Shown: positions 40,400 through 57,627, counted from the stretch's first letter. The stretch: DNA of 64,000 nucleotides from Devosia sp. (GCF_017307495.1 NZ_JAFKHE010000012.1:310001-374000), one strand, 5' to 3'. Numbers and translations: made by a program. Notes: generated by a model from the sequence alone, not told the origin.

Positions 40400-42490
40400 T
40401 TAGGCGTACTTGGCCTGTACTTCCTGGGCCACCGCGGTCGGGACCTGCTCGTAGTGGTCGAACGTCATGGTGTACTGCGCACGTCCCTGGGACATGGAAC
40501 GCAGCGAGTTGACGTAGCCAAACATGTTGGCAAGCGGCACCATCGCGTCGATCACCTGGGCAATACCCCTGGCCTCGGTGCCGCGGATCTGGCCGCGGCG
40601 AGAGTTCAGATCGCCGATGACGTCGCCCACATAGTCTTCCGGGGTCACAACTTCAACCCGCATGATCGGCTCGAGGATCTTCGGCGCCGCCTTCTCGATA
40701 GCCTCGCGGAAGCCAGCGCGGCCGGCAATTTCGAACGCCAGGACCGACGAGTCGACGTCGTGGTAGGCACCATCCGTGAGCGCGAACTTCACGTCGACAA
40801 TCGGGAAACCGATGATCGGACCGGCGCCCATGACCGACTGCACGCCCTTCTGCACGCCAGGCACGTATTCCTTCGGCACGTTGCCGCCGACAACTTCCGA
40901 GGTGAACTCGAAGCCCTTGCCCGGCTCATTCGGCTCGATGCGGAACTTGATGCGAGCAAACTGGCCCGAACCACCCGACTGCTTCTTGTGGGTGTAGTCG
41001 TGCTCGACGGTGCGGGTGATCGCCTCGCGGTAGGCCACCTGCGGCGCACCGATGTTGGCTTCGACCTTGAACTCGCGGCGCATGCGGTCGACGATGATGT
41101 CGAGGTGCAGTTCGCCCATGCCCGAGATGATGGTCTGACCGGACTCTTCGTCGGTCTTCACTCGGAACGACGGATCTTCAGCAGCCAGGCGAGCGAGGGC
41201 GAGGCCCATCTTCTCCTGGTCGGCCTTCGACTTCGGCTCGACGGCGATGTCGATGACCGGCTCCGGGAACTCCATGCGCTCGAGAATGACCTTGTGGGCC
41301 GGATCCGAGAGCGTGTCGCCCGTGGTCGTGTCCTTGAGGCCGACGATGGCGACGATGTCACCGGCGTAGGCTTCAGTGATCTGCTCGCGGGCGTTGGAGT
41401 GCATCTGGAACATGCGACCGACGCGTTCCTTCTTCTCCTTGACCGTGTTCTCGAGCGAGGCACCGGCTTCGAGGTGACCCGAGTAGATGCGGCAGAAGGT
41501 CAGCGAGCCCATGTGCGGGTCGTTGGCGATCTTGAAGGCCAGCATCGACAGCGGTTCATCGTCGGTGGCGTGACGATCGATCTCGGCGCCGGTCTTGACG
41601 TCGATACCCTTGATCGCGGGAATGTCGGTCGGGGCCGGCAGGAAGTCGATAACGCCATCCAGCAGCGGCTGCACGCCCTTGTTCTTGAAGGACGAACCAC
41701 AGAAGACCGGGAAGAACTTGGCCTCGATGGTGCCCATGCGGATCAGGCGACGCAGCGTGTCGTTGTCCGGCATGTCGCCGTTGAGGTAAGCCTCGGTGGC
41801 CGCATCGTCCATCTCGACGGCGGTCTCGACCAGCTTCTCGCGGTACTGAACGGCCTTGGCCTTCAGATCTTCCGGGATCTCGATGACGTCCCACTGGGCG
41901 CCGAGCTCTTCGTTGCGCCAGACGAGCGCATTCATCTCGACGAGGTCGACGACGCCGCGGAAATCGGTCTCGGCGCCGATCGGCAGCTGCATGACACAGG
42001 TCTTGATGCCCAGGCGCTTATCCAGCGTATCGAGGCAGTAGTAGAAGTCGGCGCCGGTCTTATCCATCTTGTTGACGAAGATCAGACGCGGAACGTGGTA
42101 CTTGTCGGCCTGGCGCCAGACGGTTTCCGTCTGCGGCTCAACACCCTGGTTGCCGTCGAGCAGCGCGATGGCGCCGTCGAGCACGCGAAGCGAACGCTCG
42201 ACTTCGATGGTGAAGTCCACGTGGCCGGGGGTGTCGATGATATTGAAACGGAACTGCGTGCCGTCACGGCCCTTCCAGAACGTCGTCGTAGCAGCCGACG
42301 TAATGGTGATCCCGCGTTCCTGCTCCTGCTCCATCCAGTCCATGGTCGAGGCACCGTCGTGCGTCTCGCCCATCTTATGGTTCTTGCCGGTGTAGTAGAG
42401 GATACGCTCAGTCGTGGTCGTCTTGCCGGCATCGATGTGGGCCATGATGCCGAAGTTACGGTAATGATTGATCGGGTATTCGCGGGCCAT
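40400..42490 (-). CDS. fusA: Elongation factor G
   Basis: EF-G catalyses translocation and, with RRF, ribosome recycling. The 696 residues show G1 [16 protein letters not shown]2 [12 protein letters not shown]3 [20 protein letters not shown] and G4 NKMDKTGAD, followed by domains II-V ([18 protein letters not shown] start [20 protein letters not shown]). It lies 17 bases after rpsG in the str operon. Confidence 0.99.
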   Translation of the reverse strand: MAREYPINHYRNFGIMAHIDAGKTTTTERILYYTGKNHKMGETHDGASTMDWMEQEQERGITITSAATTTFWKGRDGTQFRFNIIDTPGHVDFTIEVERSLRVLDGAIALLDGNQGVEPQTETVWRQADKYHVPRLIFVNKMDKTGADFYYCLDTLDKRLGIKTCVMQLPIGAETDFRGVVDLVEMNALVWRNEELGAQWDVIEIPEDLKAKAVQYREKLVETAVEMDDAATEAYLNGDMPDNDTLRRLIRMGTIEAKFFPVFCGSSFKNKGVQPLLDGVIDFLPAPTDIPAIKGIDVKTGAEIDRHATDDEPLSMLAFKIANDPHMGSLTFCRIYSGHLEAGASLENTVKEKKERVGRMFQMHSNAREQITEAYAGDIVAIVGLKDTTTGDTLSDPAHKVILERMEFPEPVIDIAVEPKSKADQEKMGLALARLAAEDPSFRVKTDEESGQTIISGMGELHLDIIVDRMRREFKVEANIGAPQVAYREAITRTVEHDYTHKKQSGGSGQFARIKFRIEPNEPGKGFEFTSEVVGGNVPKEYVPGVQKGVQSVMGAGPIIGFPIVDVKFALTDGAYHDVDSSVLAFEIAGRAGFREAIEKAAPKILEPIMRVEVVTPEDYVGDVIGDLNSRRGQIRGTEARGIAQVIDAMVPLANMFGYVNSLRSMSQGRAQYTMTFDHYEQVPTAVAQEVQAKYA

Positions 42491-42507
42491 TTGCGAGGAG
42501 CCTTCCG

Positions 42508-42978
42508 TTACCAGCGGTAGTGCGAGAAGGCACGGTTGGCGTCAGCCATACGGTGCGTGTCTTCGCGTTTCTTGACGGCCTGACCACGGCCATTGACGGC
42601 ATCCATGAGCTCGCCCGACAGGCGCTCCTTCATGGTGTGCTCGCCGCGCTTGCGGGCGGACTCGATGAGCCAACGGATGGCTAGGGCCTGCTGACGGTCC
42701 TGACGGACCTCCACCGGGACCTGGTAGGTCGCACCACCAACACGGCGCGAGCGGACTTCTACGGCCGGCCGGATGTTGTCCAAAGCAGTGTGGAACACCG
42801 TAACCGGGTCCTGCTTCAGCTTGGACTGCACGATGTCGAATGCACCGTAGACAATCGTCTCGGCGACCGACTTCTTGCCGTCTTCCATCAGCGAGTTCAT
42901 GAACTTCGAGACGACGAGGTCACCGAACTTGGGATCGGGGTTGACTTCGCGCTTCTCGGCAGCGTGACGACGGGACAT
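42508..42978 (-). CDS. rpsG: 30S ribosomal protein S7
   Basis: S7 nucleates the head of the small subunit and in E. coli represses str-operon translation by binding the rpsL-rpsG junction. The 156 residues begin [20 protein letters not shown] and end [25 protein letters not shown] ([19 protein letters not shown]). It follows rpsL by only 12 bases, so the long E. coli-type intercistronic S7 site is not present. Confidence 0.99.
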   Translation of the reverse strand: MSRRHAAEKREVNPDPKFGDLVVSKFMNSLMEDGKKSVAETIVYGAFDIVQSKLKQDPVTVFHTALDNIRPAVEVRSRRVGGATYQVPVEVRQDRQQALAIRWLIESARKRGEHTMKERLSGELMDAVNGRGQAVKKREDTHRMADANRAFSHYRW

Positions 42979-42990
42979 TGGATCTGCTCC

Positions 42991-43362
<372 letters not shown>

Positions 43363-43414
43363 TGCGCTCTTTCCATCGGTCCGAATTCATTGCGGAAGAC
43401 GCAAACAAACCAAA

Positions 43415-43453
43415 GGGGCGCCAATTCCACCCCCTCGGGGGCAGCGGCGCCTC
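43415..43453 (-). promoter_or_regulatory. Stem-loop in the rpsL leader
   Basis: GGCGCC at 43417-43422 can pair with GGCGCC at 43446-43451, and inside it CCCCC (43430-43434) pairs with GGGGG (43437-43441). It lies about 50-95 bases before the rpsL ATG on the transcript. Ribosomal leaders often hold protein-binding hairpins, but which protein would bind here is unknown. Confidence 0.5.
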
Positions 43454-43605
43454 TCATTGCAGCGGACCACCGGGAGACCGGCGTTCATGCGCACAAAGAT
43501 TTGTCGTCGTCTCGTGCCTTTGGCAGTGTGTTTGAGGTTCCTGGATGCCCGCACAAGGTGGCAGATACCCGCGTGAACTTCACGACCGACCGCTAAGGTT
43601 GCGCC

Positions 43606-43634
43606 TCTATATGGGGAGTGAGTCCCCCCGTCAA
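43606..43634 (-). promoter_or_regulatory. Strong sigma70-type promoter of the str operon
   Basis: On the minus strand TTGACG (43634-43629) and TATAGA (43611-43606) are separated by exactly 17 bases. It is the best sigma70-like match I found in the window and points at rpsL-rpsG-fusA-tuf and probably the S10 operon beyond. Transcription would begin near 43599, leaving a leader of about 237 bases. Confidence 0.75.
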
Positions 43635-43869
43635 GGATTCTTTGCGGGGAATGGCGTGCTCAGCGCCCCGCAAATCCGGGGAATATCGGCTTCAGGGCGC
43701 CGCAGGTCGAACAGGCAGTGCTTGTTTGCCTTCCCTGCATGGCTTTGAACAGACTGAGCCTCGGGTTTTCCTCGCCTTTCAGGGAATCGACGGGGACCGG
43801 GTCTGTGCATTGGCCGCCGCACTCCACCCGTGTACTGTCCCCGCCAAAGACTCCATTTGGGACACCTCG

Positions 43870-44328
43870 ATGAAATGGCTCGTCATGGCGGCCTCGCTTG
43901 CCGCCTCCCCTGCCCTTGGCCACGACATCTTCGACGGCAGCAGGGTTGATGACATCGTCACCCTTGCCCGGGGCTACGGCTCCGCCGCGCTCGAGACGCA
44001 GCCCGATGGCAGCCCGCGCATCGCCGGCCGGATCAAGGGCGTACCGTACTACGTCTTCTTCATGAATTGTGCCGAGGGCCGGGCCTGCGAGGACCTCAAC
44101 TTCTATGCCGGCTTTGCCAACCTCAAGCCGACGCTGGATGCGATCAACGCCTGGAACCGCGACAAGCGCTTCGGCAACGCCTATCTCGACTCCGATCTGG
44201 ATGCGGCAATCGAGTACGACGTGAACCTCGAGTACGGAGTCACGCGAGACAACCTCAATGCTGCGTTCGGCGTCTGGTCGGTCGTACTGGACGAGTACAC
44301 AGGGTATATTGGCTACAAGGCGCAGTGA
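43870..44328 (+). CDS. YbjN-domain secreted protein
   Basis: A 152-residue protein with an N-terminal signal peptide (MKWLVMAASLAASPALG) followed by a YbjN-like domain (PYYVFFMNCAEGRACEDLNF, INAWNRDKRFGNAYLDSD). YbjN folds resemble secretion chaperones, but their role is unsettled. Two cysteines (CAEGRAC) could form a periplasmic disulfide. I start at the ATG that begins the signal peptide; the open frame upstream to 43618 has no domain. It converges on the O-methyltransferase gene with only 3 bases between stops. Confidence 0.85.
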   Translation: MKWLVMAASLAASPALGHDIFDGSRVDDIVTLARGYGSAALETQPDGSPRIAGRIKGVPYYVFFMNCAEGRACEDLNFYAGFANLKPTLDAINAWNRDKRFGNAYLDSDLDAAIEYDVNLEYGVTRDNLNAAFGVWSVVLDEYTGYIGYKAQ

Positions 44329-44331
44329 TCG

Positions 44332-44994
44332 TCAGTCGAGGATCATCACCGCGAAGCCATCGTAGCCTTTCGCTCCCACCGTCTGCAGTGCTGTGGCCGA
44401 TAGCCTGGGACTGGCCGCGATCAGCTCGAACGCGCCGCGACTGCCCTTGACGTTGGGATCGGTGCTTGCAGCATTGACCAGCTGGCCGTTGCGAACCACG
44501 TTGTCGAGGACGATCACCGTGCCGGGCCGGCCGAGCCGGATCGCCCAGTCGAGGTAGGTCGTGTTGTTCGGCTTGTCCGCATCGATAAAGACGAAGTCGA
44601 ACGGCTCCTGGCTCTCCGCCGCCAGTATCGGCAGCGTCTCGGCGGCGGCCCCTACCCGAACCTCGATCACGCTGGAGAGCCCTGCCCGCTCGATATTCTG
44701 CCGCGCCACCTGGGCGTGATGCGGGTCGTACTCGAGCGTGACCACCTTGCCGCCATCGGGCAGCGCCTTCGCCATCCAGATCGTCGAGTAGGCGCCGAGC
44801 GTACCGACCTCCAGCACCCGCCTCGCCCCGCTCATCCGGACCAGGAGATGCAGGAACTTGCCCTGCGCCGCGGACACGTCGATCGGCCGGAGTCCCGCGG
44901 CTGCGTTGGCTGAGAGCGCGTCAGACAACGCAACATCTTTGTCAAAGAGCGTCTCAACGATGTATTCGTCCACCCGGCCCCAGATACCCGACAT
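44332..44994 (-). CDS. O-methyltransferase, SAM-dependent (family 3/caffeoyl-CoA type)
   Basis: A 220-residue class I methyltransferase of the catechol/caffeoyl-CoA O-methyltransferase family. The SAM-binding motif I is VLEVGTLGAYSTIWMAKALP, the acidic residue after it is in VVTLEYDPHHAQVA, and the metal-site region FDFVFIDADKPNNTTYLDWA is typical. Substrate unknown. I chose the ATG giving MSGIWGRVDEYI with GGGGGCAGGG upstream. It lies just downstream of the rpoC terminator, so it has its own promoter or depends on read-through. Confidence 0.9.
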   Translation of the reverse strand: MSGIWGRVDEYIVETLFDKDVALSDALSANAAAGLRPIDVSAAQGKFLHLLVRMSGARRVLEVGTLGAYSTIWMAKALPDGGKVVTLEYDPHHAQVARQNIERAGLSSVIEVRVGAAAETLPILAAESQEPFDFVFIDADKPNNTTYLDWAIRLGRPGTVIVLDNVVRNGQLVNAASTDPNVKGSRGAFELIAASPRLSATALQTVGAKGYDGFAVMILD

Positions 44995-45069
44995 CCCTGC
45001 CCCCTCCTCTATCCCCCACCTTCTAGGCCCAGCAGCGCGACACTTCGATGGCAAACCGCTGGCAAGCAG

Positions 45070-45098
45070 AAAAAGAAAGGGCCCCGGAGGGCCCTTTC
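45070..45098 (-). terminator. Intrinsic terminator after rpoC
   Basis: AAAGGGCCC (45076-45084) and GGGCCCTTT (45089-45097) form a perfect 9-bp stem around a four-base loop. On the minus strand it is followed by CTTTTTCT, a proper U-tract. It lies 23 bases after the rpoC stop and closes the rplKAJL-rpoBC unit. Confidence 0.9.
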
Positions 45099-45120
45099 GA
45101 ATTTCGTCGTTGTGAACCGC

Positions 45121-49323
<4,203 letters not shown>

Positions 49324-49348
49324 CAGTATTTAGCTCCTCTGATCGATG

Positions 49349-49371
49349 GCTCCGGGTCTCAGGCCCGGAGC
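49349..49371 (-). promoter_or_regulatory. Hairpin between rpoB and rpoC
   Basis: GCTCCGGG (49349-49356) pairs with CCCGGAGC (49364-49371) with a seven-base loop. It starts 34 bases after the rpoB stop and ends 25 bases before the rpoC ATG. There is no U-tract; a processing or stability role is more likely than termination. Confidence 0.55.
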
Positions 49372-49405
49372 GCACCGAAGTGGTGTTGGGGTGAACGTGG
49401 CAGCC

Positions 49406-53554
<4,149 letters not shown>

Positions 53555-53854
53555 ACCAGCTCCTCAGTTTTCTCGATGTCTCGGAGGCAGATGTCCAAAG
53601 GCCCGACTATCAGCCGTCGGGCATCAGGACATCGGCCTTGGTGTGATAGTCCGGGCCTCGATGGGAGGGAGGCCCTCAGTTCCGCAACTAAAGCTCGCGC
53701 GGCCCTTGCGGGACCATGGTCCCGGAGCCGCTGTCTTGCGTCCCTGCCCGACCATCCAATCGTCGGGTGACGACGCCCCTTGTACTCGACACCGGGGCGG
53801 GAATGAGGCAGCGCGGATATTCCGCGCCGCCCCAGATCATGTCCGTAGACGAAC
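53555..53854 (-). promoter_or_regulatory. rplL-rpoB leader with two-tier hairpin
   Basis: No gene lies in these 300 bases. On the rpoB side, GATGTCC (53590-53596) pairs with GGACATC (53627-53633) and, inside a symmetrical AAAG/ATCA internal loop, GCCCGAC (53601-53607) pairs with GTCGGGC (53616-53622). Further out are a 14-base palindrome GGGACCATGGTCCC (53710-53723) and, just after the rplL stop, GCGCGGA-TAT-TCCGCGC (53811-53827). None has a U-tract. In E. coli this interval holds an attenuator and an RNase III site; equivalence is inferred from position. Confidence 0.6.
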
Positions 53855-54229
53855 TTACTTGAGTTCGATCTTGGCGCCGGCAGCTTCCAGCTTCTTCTTG
53901 ATGTCCTCGGCCTCGGCCTTGGACGCAGCTTCCTTGATCGCCTTCGGAGCGCCTTCGACGAGGGCCTTGGCTTCGCCGAGACCGAGGCCGGTGATGGCGC
54001 GGACTTCCTTGATGACGTTGATCTTGTTGTCGCCGAACGAGGCGAGGATCACGTCGAATTCAGTCTTCTCTTCCACCGGAGCGGCGGCAGCGGCCGGACC
54101 GGCGGCAGCGACGGCGACCGGAGCGGCAGCCGAAACGCCCCACTTCTCTTCGAGCATCTTCGACAGTTCCGAAGCCTCGAGGACGGTGAGAGCCGAGAGG
54201 TCGTCTACGAGTTTGGCGAGATCAGCCAT
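53855..54229 (-). CDS. rplL: 50S ribosomal protein L7/L12
   Basis: Stalk protein that recruits translation GTPases, present in several copies per ribosome. The 124 residues have the dimerising N-domain ([20 protein letters not shown]), an Ala/Val-rich hinge ([20 protein letters not shown]) and the C-terminal domain with [20 protein letters not shown]. It lies 73 bases after rplJ. Confidence 0.99.
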   Translation of the reverse strand: MADLAKLVDDLSALTVLEASELSKMLEEKWGVSAAAPVAVAAAGPAAAAAPVEEKTEFDVILASFGDNKINVIKEVRAITGLGLGEAKALVEGAPKAIKEAASKAEAEDIKKKLEAAGAKIELK

Positions 54230-54302
54230 TTGAGTTCACTTTCGTGTTTCTGTGTCAGTTCGAACCGTGGAGGGCCAGGATGGCCCCACGTGGTAGTCAT
54301 GC

Positions 54303-54821
54303 CTATGCGGCGTTGCCCTTTTCGGCGTGAGCCGAGATGACCCGTGCAACCGCACCGCCCGGAGCCTGCAGGACAGACGCGATACGCGTGCCGGGCTGCT
54401 TGAGCATCCCTGCGAGCGTGGCGCGAAGCTGGTCCAGCGACGGCATCGTGGCGAGCGCCTTGACGTTGTTGGCGTCGAGCCCGGTCTTGCCCATGGCGCC
54501 GCCGAGAACCACGAACTTCTGGTTCTTGTCGGCGAAAGCGGCCGCGACTTTCGGCGCGGTCATGGGATCCTTGGCGAAGGCGACGACGGTCGGGCCGGTG
54601 AACAGGCCCGAGATGTCGGCGTTGTCGGTTTCCTTCAGAGCAAGCTTGGCAAGGCGGTTCTTGGCGACCTTGATCGAGCCGCCGGCCTGCTTCATCTGCT
54701 TGCGCAGGGTCTCCAGGTCGGCAACGGTCAGGCCGGCGTTCTTAGCGACCACGATCGACCCGGCCGCCGCGAACGACGACTGGAGCGACGTGATAACGTC
54801 ACGCTTTTCCGCTCTTTCCAC
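54303..54821 (-). CDS. rplJ: 50S ribosomal protein L10, GTG start
   Basis: L10 anchors L7/L12 dimers on the ribosome and, in complex with them, represses its own leader in E. coli. The 172 residues begin at a GTG (VERAEKRDVITSLQ) with GGAG seven bases upstream; this gives the normal family length, whereas a frame open to 54914 reads into the leader. KNRLAKLALKETD and GALGK-like LGGAMGKTGLDANNVKALA follow. It lies 299 bases after rplA behind a structured leader. Confidence 0.97.
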   Translation of the reverse strand: MERAEKRDVITSLQSSFAAAGSIVVAKNAGLTVADLETLRKQMKQAGGSIKVAKNRLAKLALKETDNADISGLFTGPTVVAFAKDPMTAPKVAAAFADKNQKFVVLGGAMGKTGLDANNVKALATMPSLDQLRATLAGMLKQPGTRIASVLQAPGGAVARVISAHAEKGNAA

Positions 54822-55120
54822 TGCTAGTCTCCACATTAAGTCCACTGGATAGGTCGTGGACTTCTGCCAATTGCTGCCCTCCGTTTCGGGAGTGCAGCGG
54901 TTGATGCCTGTCAACCGGCTGACCGTCGGAGGGCGAAATGCCCCGTTGGCGGCAACTGGCCTGGTTCGAACCGGAACGAATTCCGGTCTTCACCCCATCT
55001 ATGCGGGCCTCTTAAGTTTAGGCGCCTTGCGGCGTACCCGCAGTCTCGGACAGGACTTCTGCCGATCTCGCGATCGGCATCTCCGGCGACCGAGGCCGCC
55101 GGAAACTGGATGCGCCGGTC
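54822..55120 (-). promoter_or_regulatory. rplJ (L10) leader region
   Basis: This 299-base stretch between rplA and rplJ has no gene. On the transcript it forms GCCGATC-GCGA-GATCGGC (55078-55061), a 7-bp stem with a GNRA loop; ACCGGAA-TTCG-TTCCGGT (54987-54970), a 7-bp stem with a UUCG loop; and GTCCAC/GTGGAC (54861-54840), a 6-bp stem 19 bases before the GTG. This is where L10 leaders occur in other bacteria; binding of the L10-L7/L12 complex here is inference. Confidence 0.65.
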
Positions 55121-55813
55121 TTAGTGGACCGACGACGGATCGACATGGACGCCAGGGCCCATGGTCGACGAAACGGCGACGCGCTTCACGTAGGTGCCCT
55201 TGGCGCCGGACGGCTTCGCCTTGTTCACGGCATCCGCGAACGCCTTGATGTTCTGCAGCAGCGCTTCCTCGGAGAACGAGGCCTTGCCGACGCCGGCGTG
55301 CAGGATGCCCGCCTTCTCGACACGGAACTCCACAGCGCCACCCTTGGCGGCCTTGACCGCACCGGCGACGTCCGGAGTCACGGTGCCGACCTTTGGGTTC
55401 GGCATCAGGTTGCGCGGGCCCAGGATCTTACCGAGGCGACCGACGAGCGGCATCATGTCCGGGGTCGCGATGACGCGATCGAACTCGATCTTGCCCGACT
55501 GGACGATCTCGACGAGATCTTCCGCACCAACGATGTCGGCGCCGGCCTTGCGGGCCTCGTCAGCCTTGGCGTCCTTGGCGAACACGGCGACGCGAACGGT
55601 CTTGCCGGTGCCGTTGGGCAGGTTCACCACGCCGCGGACCATCTGGTCGGCGTGACGCGGATCGACACCCAGGTTGAAGGCGATTTCGACGGTCTCGTCA
55701 AACTTGGCCTTGGCACGTTCCTTGACCAGCTTGATGGCTTCTTCGACACCATAAAGCTTCTTGCGGTCGATGCCTTCGCGGATTGCGACGGTACGCTTAC
55801 CGAGCTTGCTCAT
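55121..55813 (-). CDS. rplA: 50S ribosomal protein L1
   Basis: L1 forms the mobile stalk that releases deacylated tRNA, and in E. coli represses the rplKA message. The 230 residues begin [20 protein letters not shown] and include [20 protein letters not shown]. It follows rplK by 3 bases after that gene's stop. Confidence 0.99.
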   Translation of the reverse strand: MSKLGKRTVAIREGIDRKKLYGVEEAIKLVKERAKAKFDETVEIAFNLGVDPRHADQMVRGVVNLPNGTGKTVRVAVFAKDAKADEARKAGADIVGAEDLVEIVQSGKIEFDRVIATPDMMPLVGRLGKILGPRNLMPNPKVGTVTPDVAGAVKAAKGGAVEFRVEKAGILHAGVGKASFSEEALLQNIKAFADAVNKAKPSGAKGTYVKRVAVSSTMGPGVHVDPSSVH

Positions 55814-55816
55814 CTA

Positions 55817-56245
55817 TCAGCCCTCCACCTGCAGGCCCATCGAACGGGCGGAACCGGCGATCATGCTCACGGCCTGCTCGACGTCGTAGGCGTTGAGATC
55901 CTTCATCTTCGCTTCGGCGATCGCACGGATCTGCTTCTGCGTGATGGTGCCGGCCGATTCCTTGCCCGGGAGCTTGGAGCCGGACTTCAGGTTCACGGCC
56001 TTCTTGATCAGGTAGGTGACCGGCGGCAGGCGGGTTTCGAACGTGAAGCTCTTGTCCGCATAAATGGTGATCACGACCGGAGTCGGAGCGCCCTTTTCCT
56101 GATCTGCGGTCTTGGCGTTGAAAGCCTTGCAGAATTCCATGATGTTGAGGCCGCGCTGGCCGAGCGCGGGGCCGATCGGCGGCGACGGCGTCGCCGAGCC
56201 GGCCGGGACCTGAAGCTTCAGGTAGCCAGTAATCTTCTTTGCCAT
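55817..56245 (-). CDS. rplK: 50S ribosomal protein L11
   Basis: L11 binds the GTPase-centre rRNA and is needed for RelA activation. The 142 residues begin [20 protein letters not shown] and have [17 protein letters not shown] and the C-terminal [14 protein letters not shown] start at the ATG with AAAGGA seven bases upstream, not the TTG five codons earlier. It lies 193 bases after nusG. Confidence 0.99.
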   Translation of the reverse strand: MAKKITGYLKLQVPAGSATPSPPIGPALGQRGLNIMEFCKAFNAKTADQEKGAPTPVVITIYADKSFTFETRLPPVTYLIKKAVNLKSGSKLPGKESAGTITQKQIRAIAEAKMKDLNAYDVEQAVSMIAGSARSMGLQVEG

Positions 56246-56269
56246 GATACGTCCTTTCAAACGCTGCCC

Positions 56270-56294
56270 GGCGTCACCCGGGCGGTGAGACGCC
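56270..56294 (-). promoter_or_regulatory. Stem-loop in the rplK leader
   Basis: GGCGT-CACC (56270-56278) pairs with GGTG-AG-ACGCC (56284-56294): nine base pairs with a two-base bulge and a five-base loop, ending about 10 bases before the rplK Shine-Dalgarno. In E. coli L1 represses this operon by binding a leader site that mimics its rRNA target; whether this stem is such a site is unproven. Confidence 0.45.
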
Positions 56295-56438
56295 GTGGTC
56301 CGGGACTTACGAGCGCCTGGCAGCGCCCTACCCTCCCACGGTTTTCCGGTAACCTCTCAGCTACCGCATCGGCTTACGCCGAATTCTTGCACTTCTACTT
56401 CGGTCGTGCTTTCGCGACGACAGGGCAGAACTCGAAGG

Positions 56439-56969
56439 TCAGACCTTCTCGACCTGGCCGTATTCCAGCTCGACGGGCGTCGGACGCCCGAAGATCGAGA
56501 CTTCCACCTTGAGGCGCGAACGCTCCTCGTCGACCTCTTCCACAACGCCATTGAAGCTCGCGAACGGGCCGTCCGAAACGCGTACCTGCTCGCCAACCTC
56601 GAACGAGACCGACGGCTTGGGATGCTCGACGCCTTCCTGCACCTGCTGCAGGATGGCCATGGCTTCCTTTTCCGAGATCGGCATGGGCTTGTCGCCCGAG
56701 CCGAGGAAGCCGGTCACCTTGGGTGTGTTCTTGATGAGGTGGAACGCCTGGTCGGTCATTTCCATCTTCACCAGCACGTAGCCCGGGAAGAACTTGCGCT
56801 CGGCATCGACCTTGCGGCCACGGCGCATCTCCACGACCTTCTCGGTCGGGACGATCACGTCGTCGAACAATTCCTCGAGCTTCTTCTGAGCGACCTTCTG
56901 CTTGATGTCCTCAGCGACCTTGCGCTCGAAGTTCGAGTAAGCCTGAACGATGTACCAGCGTTTGGCCAT
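56439..56969 (-). CDS. nusG: Transcription termination/antitermination protein NusG
   Basis: NusG binds RNA polymerase and links it to Rho or the ribosome (S10). The 176 residues show the NGN domain (MAKRWYIVQAYSNFERKVAE, FPGYVLVKMEMTDQAFHLIK) and the C-terminal KOW domain (FEVGEQVRVSDGPFASFNGV). It follows secE by 36 bases. Confidence 0.99.
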   Translation of the reverse strand: MAKRWYIVQAYSNFERKVAEDIKQKVAQKKLEELFDDVIVPTEKVVEMRRGRKVDAERKFFPGYVLVKMEMTDQAFHLIKNTPKVTGFLGSGDKPMPISEKEAMAILQQVQEGVEHPKPSVSFEVGEQVRVSDGPFASFNGVVEEVDEERSRLKVEVSIFGRPTPVELEYGQVEKV

Positions 56970-57005
56970 GCCGCGCCGTAGCTCCTAGATATCCGTTTGC
57001 CGCGC

Positions 57006-57200
57006 TCAGCGGATCGACAGCATCAGCTGCACGAGCCAGGCGATAATCTGGTCGGCGGCGAGAAAGAAGACGCTGGCGAGAACCACCATGATCAGAACCA
57101 TCACCGTGGAGATCAACGTTTCCTGCCGCGTCGGCCACGAAACCTTGCCAACCTCCTGGCGAACCTCTTGCAGAAATTTCAGGGGGTTAACGGCAGCCAT
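57006..57200 (-). CDS. secE: Preprotein translocase subunit SecE
   Basis: Small single-span subunit of the Sec translocon, 64 residues: amphipathic N-terminal helix (NPLKFLQEVRQEVGKVSWPT) with the conserved KVxWPT motif, then one membrane helix ([20 protein letters not shown]). I chose the ATG at 57200 (MAAVNPL); an in-frame TTG at 57239 is upstream without support. The tRNA-Trp-secE-nusG order is standard. Confidence 0.97.
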   Translation of the reverse strand: MAAVNPLKFLQEVRQEVGKVSWPTRQETLISTVMVLIMVVLASVFFLAADQIIAWLVQLMLSIR

Positions 57201-57535
57201 CAGCCCTACTTTCGAAATGGCCTTGCGGCCAAAAACCAATAACCGCGCGAGTCACCCCGGGCGGCTGGGAAGCGGTATCTAATGGCTTGCCTGATCTATT
57301 GCAAGCCCCAATGACAGGCGCATGTCAACTGCTTCGATACCTCCAGACATCCGTCAATGCCCCCCTGCTTCGACCACGCCGCGGCGATCATAGAGTGAAG
57401 CCCGGGAAGCCGAACGCAGACTCGCCCAAACGGTCGATCTCGCCGGAGTTCCTCGCAGCGAGGAGGCCAGGCACACTGGAGCTGGAGCACGCGTGATACG
57501 CAGCAGCTCAGACTAGGCTTGGAGGGAGCTGCAGG
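57201..57535 (-). other. 335-base gap between tRNA-Trp and secE
   Basis: No gene is evident. It contains the secE promoter candidate (57276-57304), a 6-bp hairpin TCCTCG/CGAGGA with a three-base loop (57451-57465), and a GCAGCTC/GAGCTGC stem (57503-57532) that begins 4 bases after the tRNA 3' end on the transcript and may aid tRNA 3' processing. A TTGACA-like box near 57325 has no matching -10. Confidence 0.5.
57276..57304 (-). promoter_or_regulatory. Candidate promoter of secE-nusG
   Basis: Minus-strand TTGCAA (57304-57299) and TAGATA (57281-57276) are spaced by 17 bases. Start of transcription would be near 57268, 68 bases before the secE ATG. Assignment is by consensus only. Confidence 0.45.
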
Positions 57536-57611
57536 TGGCAGGGGCAGCAGGACTTGAACCCGCGACCCTCGGTTTTGGAGACCGATGCTCTACCAACTGA
57601 GCTATACCCCT
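57536..57611 (-). tRNA. tRNA-Trp (anticodon CCA)
   Basis: A complete 76-base cloverleaf on the minus strand with encoded 3' CCA. The acceptor stem pairs AGGGGTA with TGCCCCT (the last pair being A-T, with one mismatch-prone position), the D arm is GCTCAGTTGGTAGAGC, the anticodon arm CGGTCTCCAAAACCG places CCA at the anticodon, and the T arm is CGCGGGTTCAAGTCCTGCTG-like with GTTCAAGTC. Position upstream of secE supports it. Confidence 0.97.
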
Positions 57612-57627
57612 AAAACCTGCGGCCCTC

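Larger units (their letters stand above)
43363..43869. other. 507-base gap: str-operon promoter and leader
   Basis: This gap between rpsL and the divergent YbjN-like gene holds no convincing gene. The rpsL side carries the promoter at 43606-43634 and a leader hairpin at 43415-43451 in which GGCGCC arms (43417-43422, 43446-43451) enclose a CCCCC-TC-GGGGG hairpin (43430-43441). Beyond the promoter is a perfect 9-bp inverted repeat, TTTGCGGGG/CCCCGCAAA, at 43641-43674. No promoter for the YbjN-like gene was assigned. Confidence 0.6.

Noticed and set aside
39326..42520. A 3.2-kb plus-strand frame opposite tuf and fusA
   Set aside because: It runs across two unrelated, intact minus-strand genes and their gap, which is not expected of a real gene; its composition is that of antisense.
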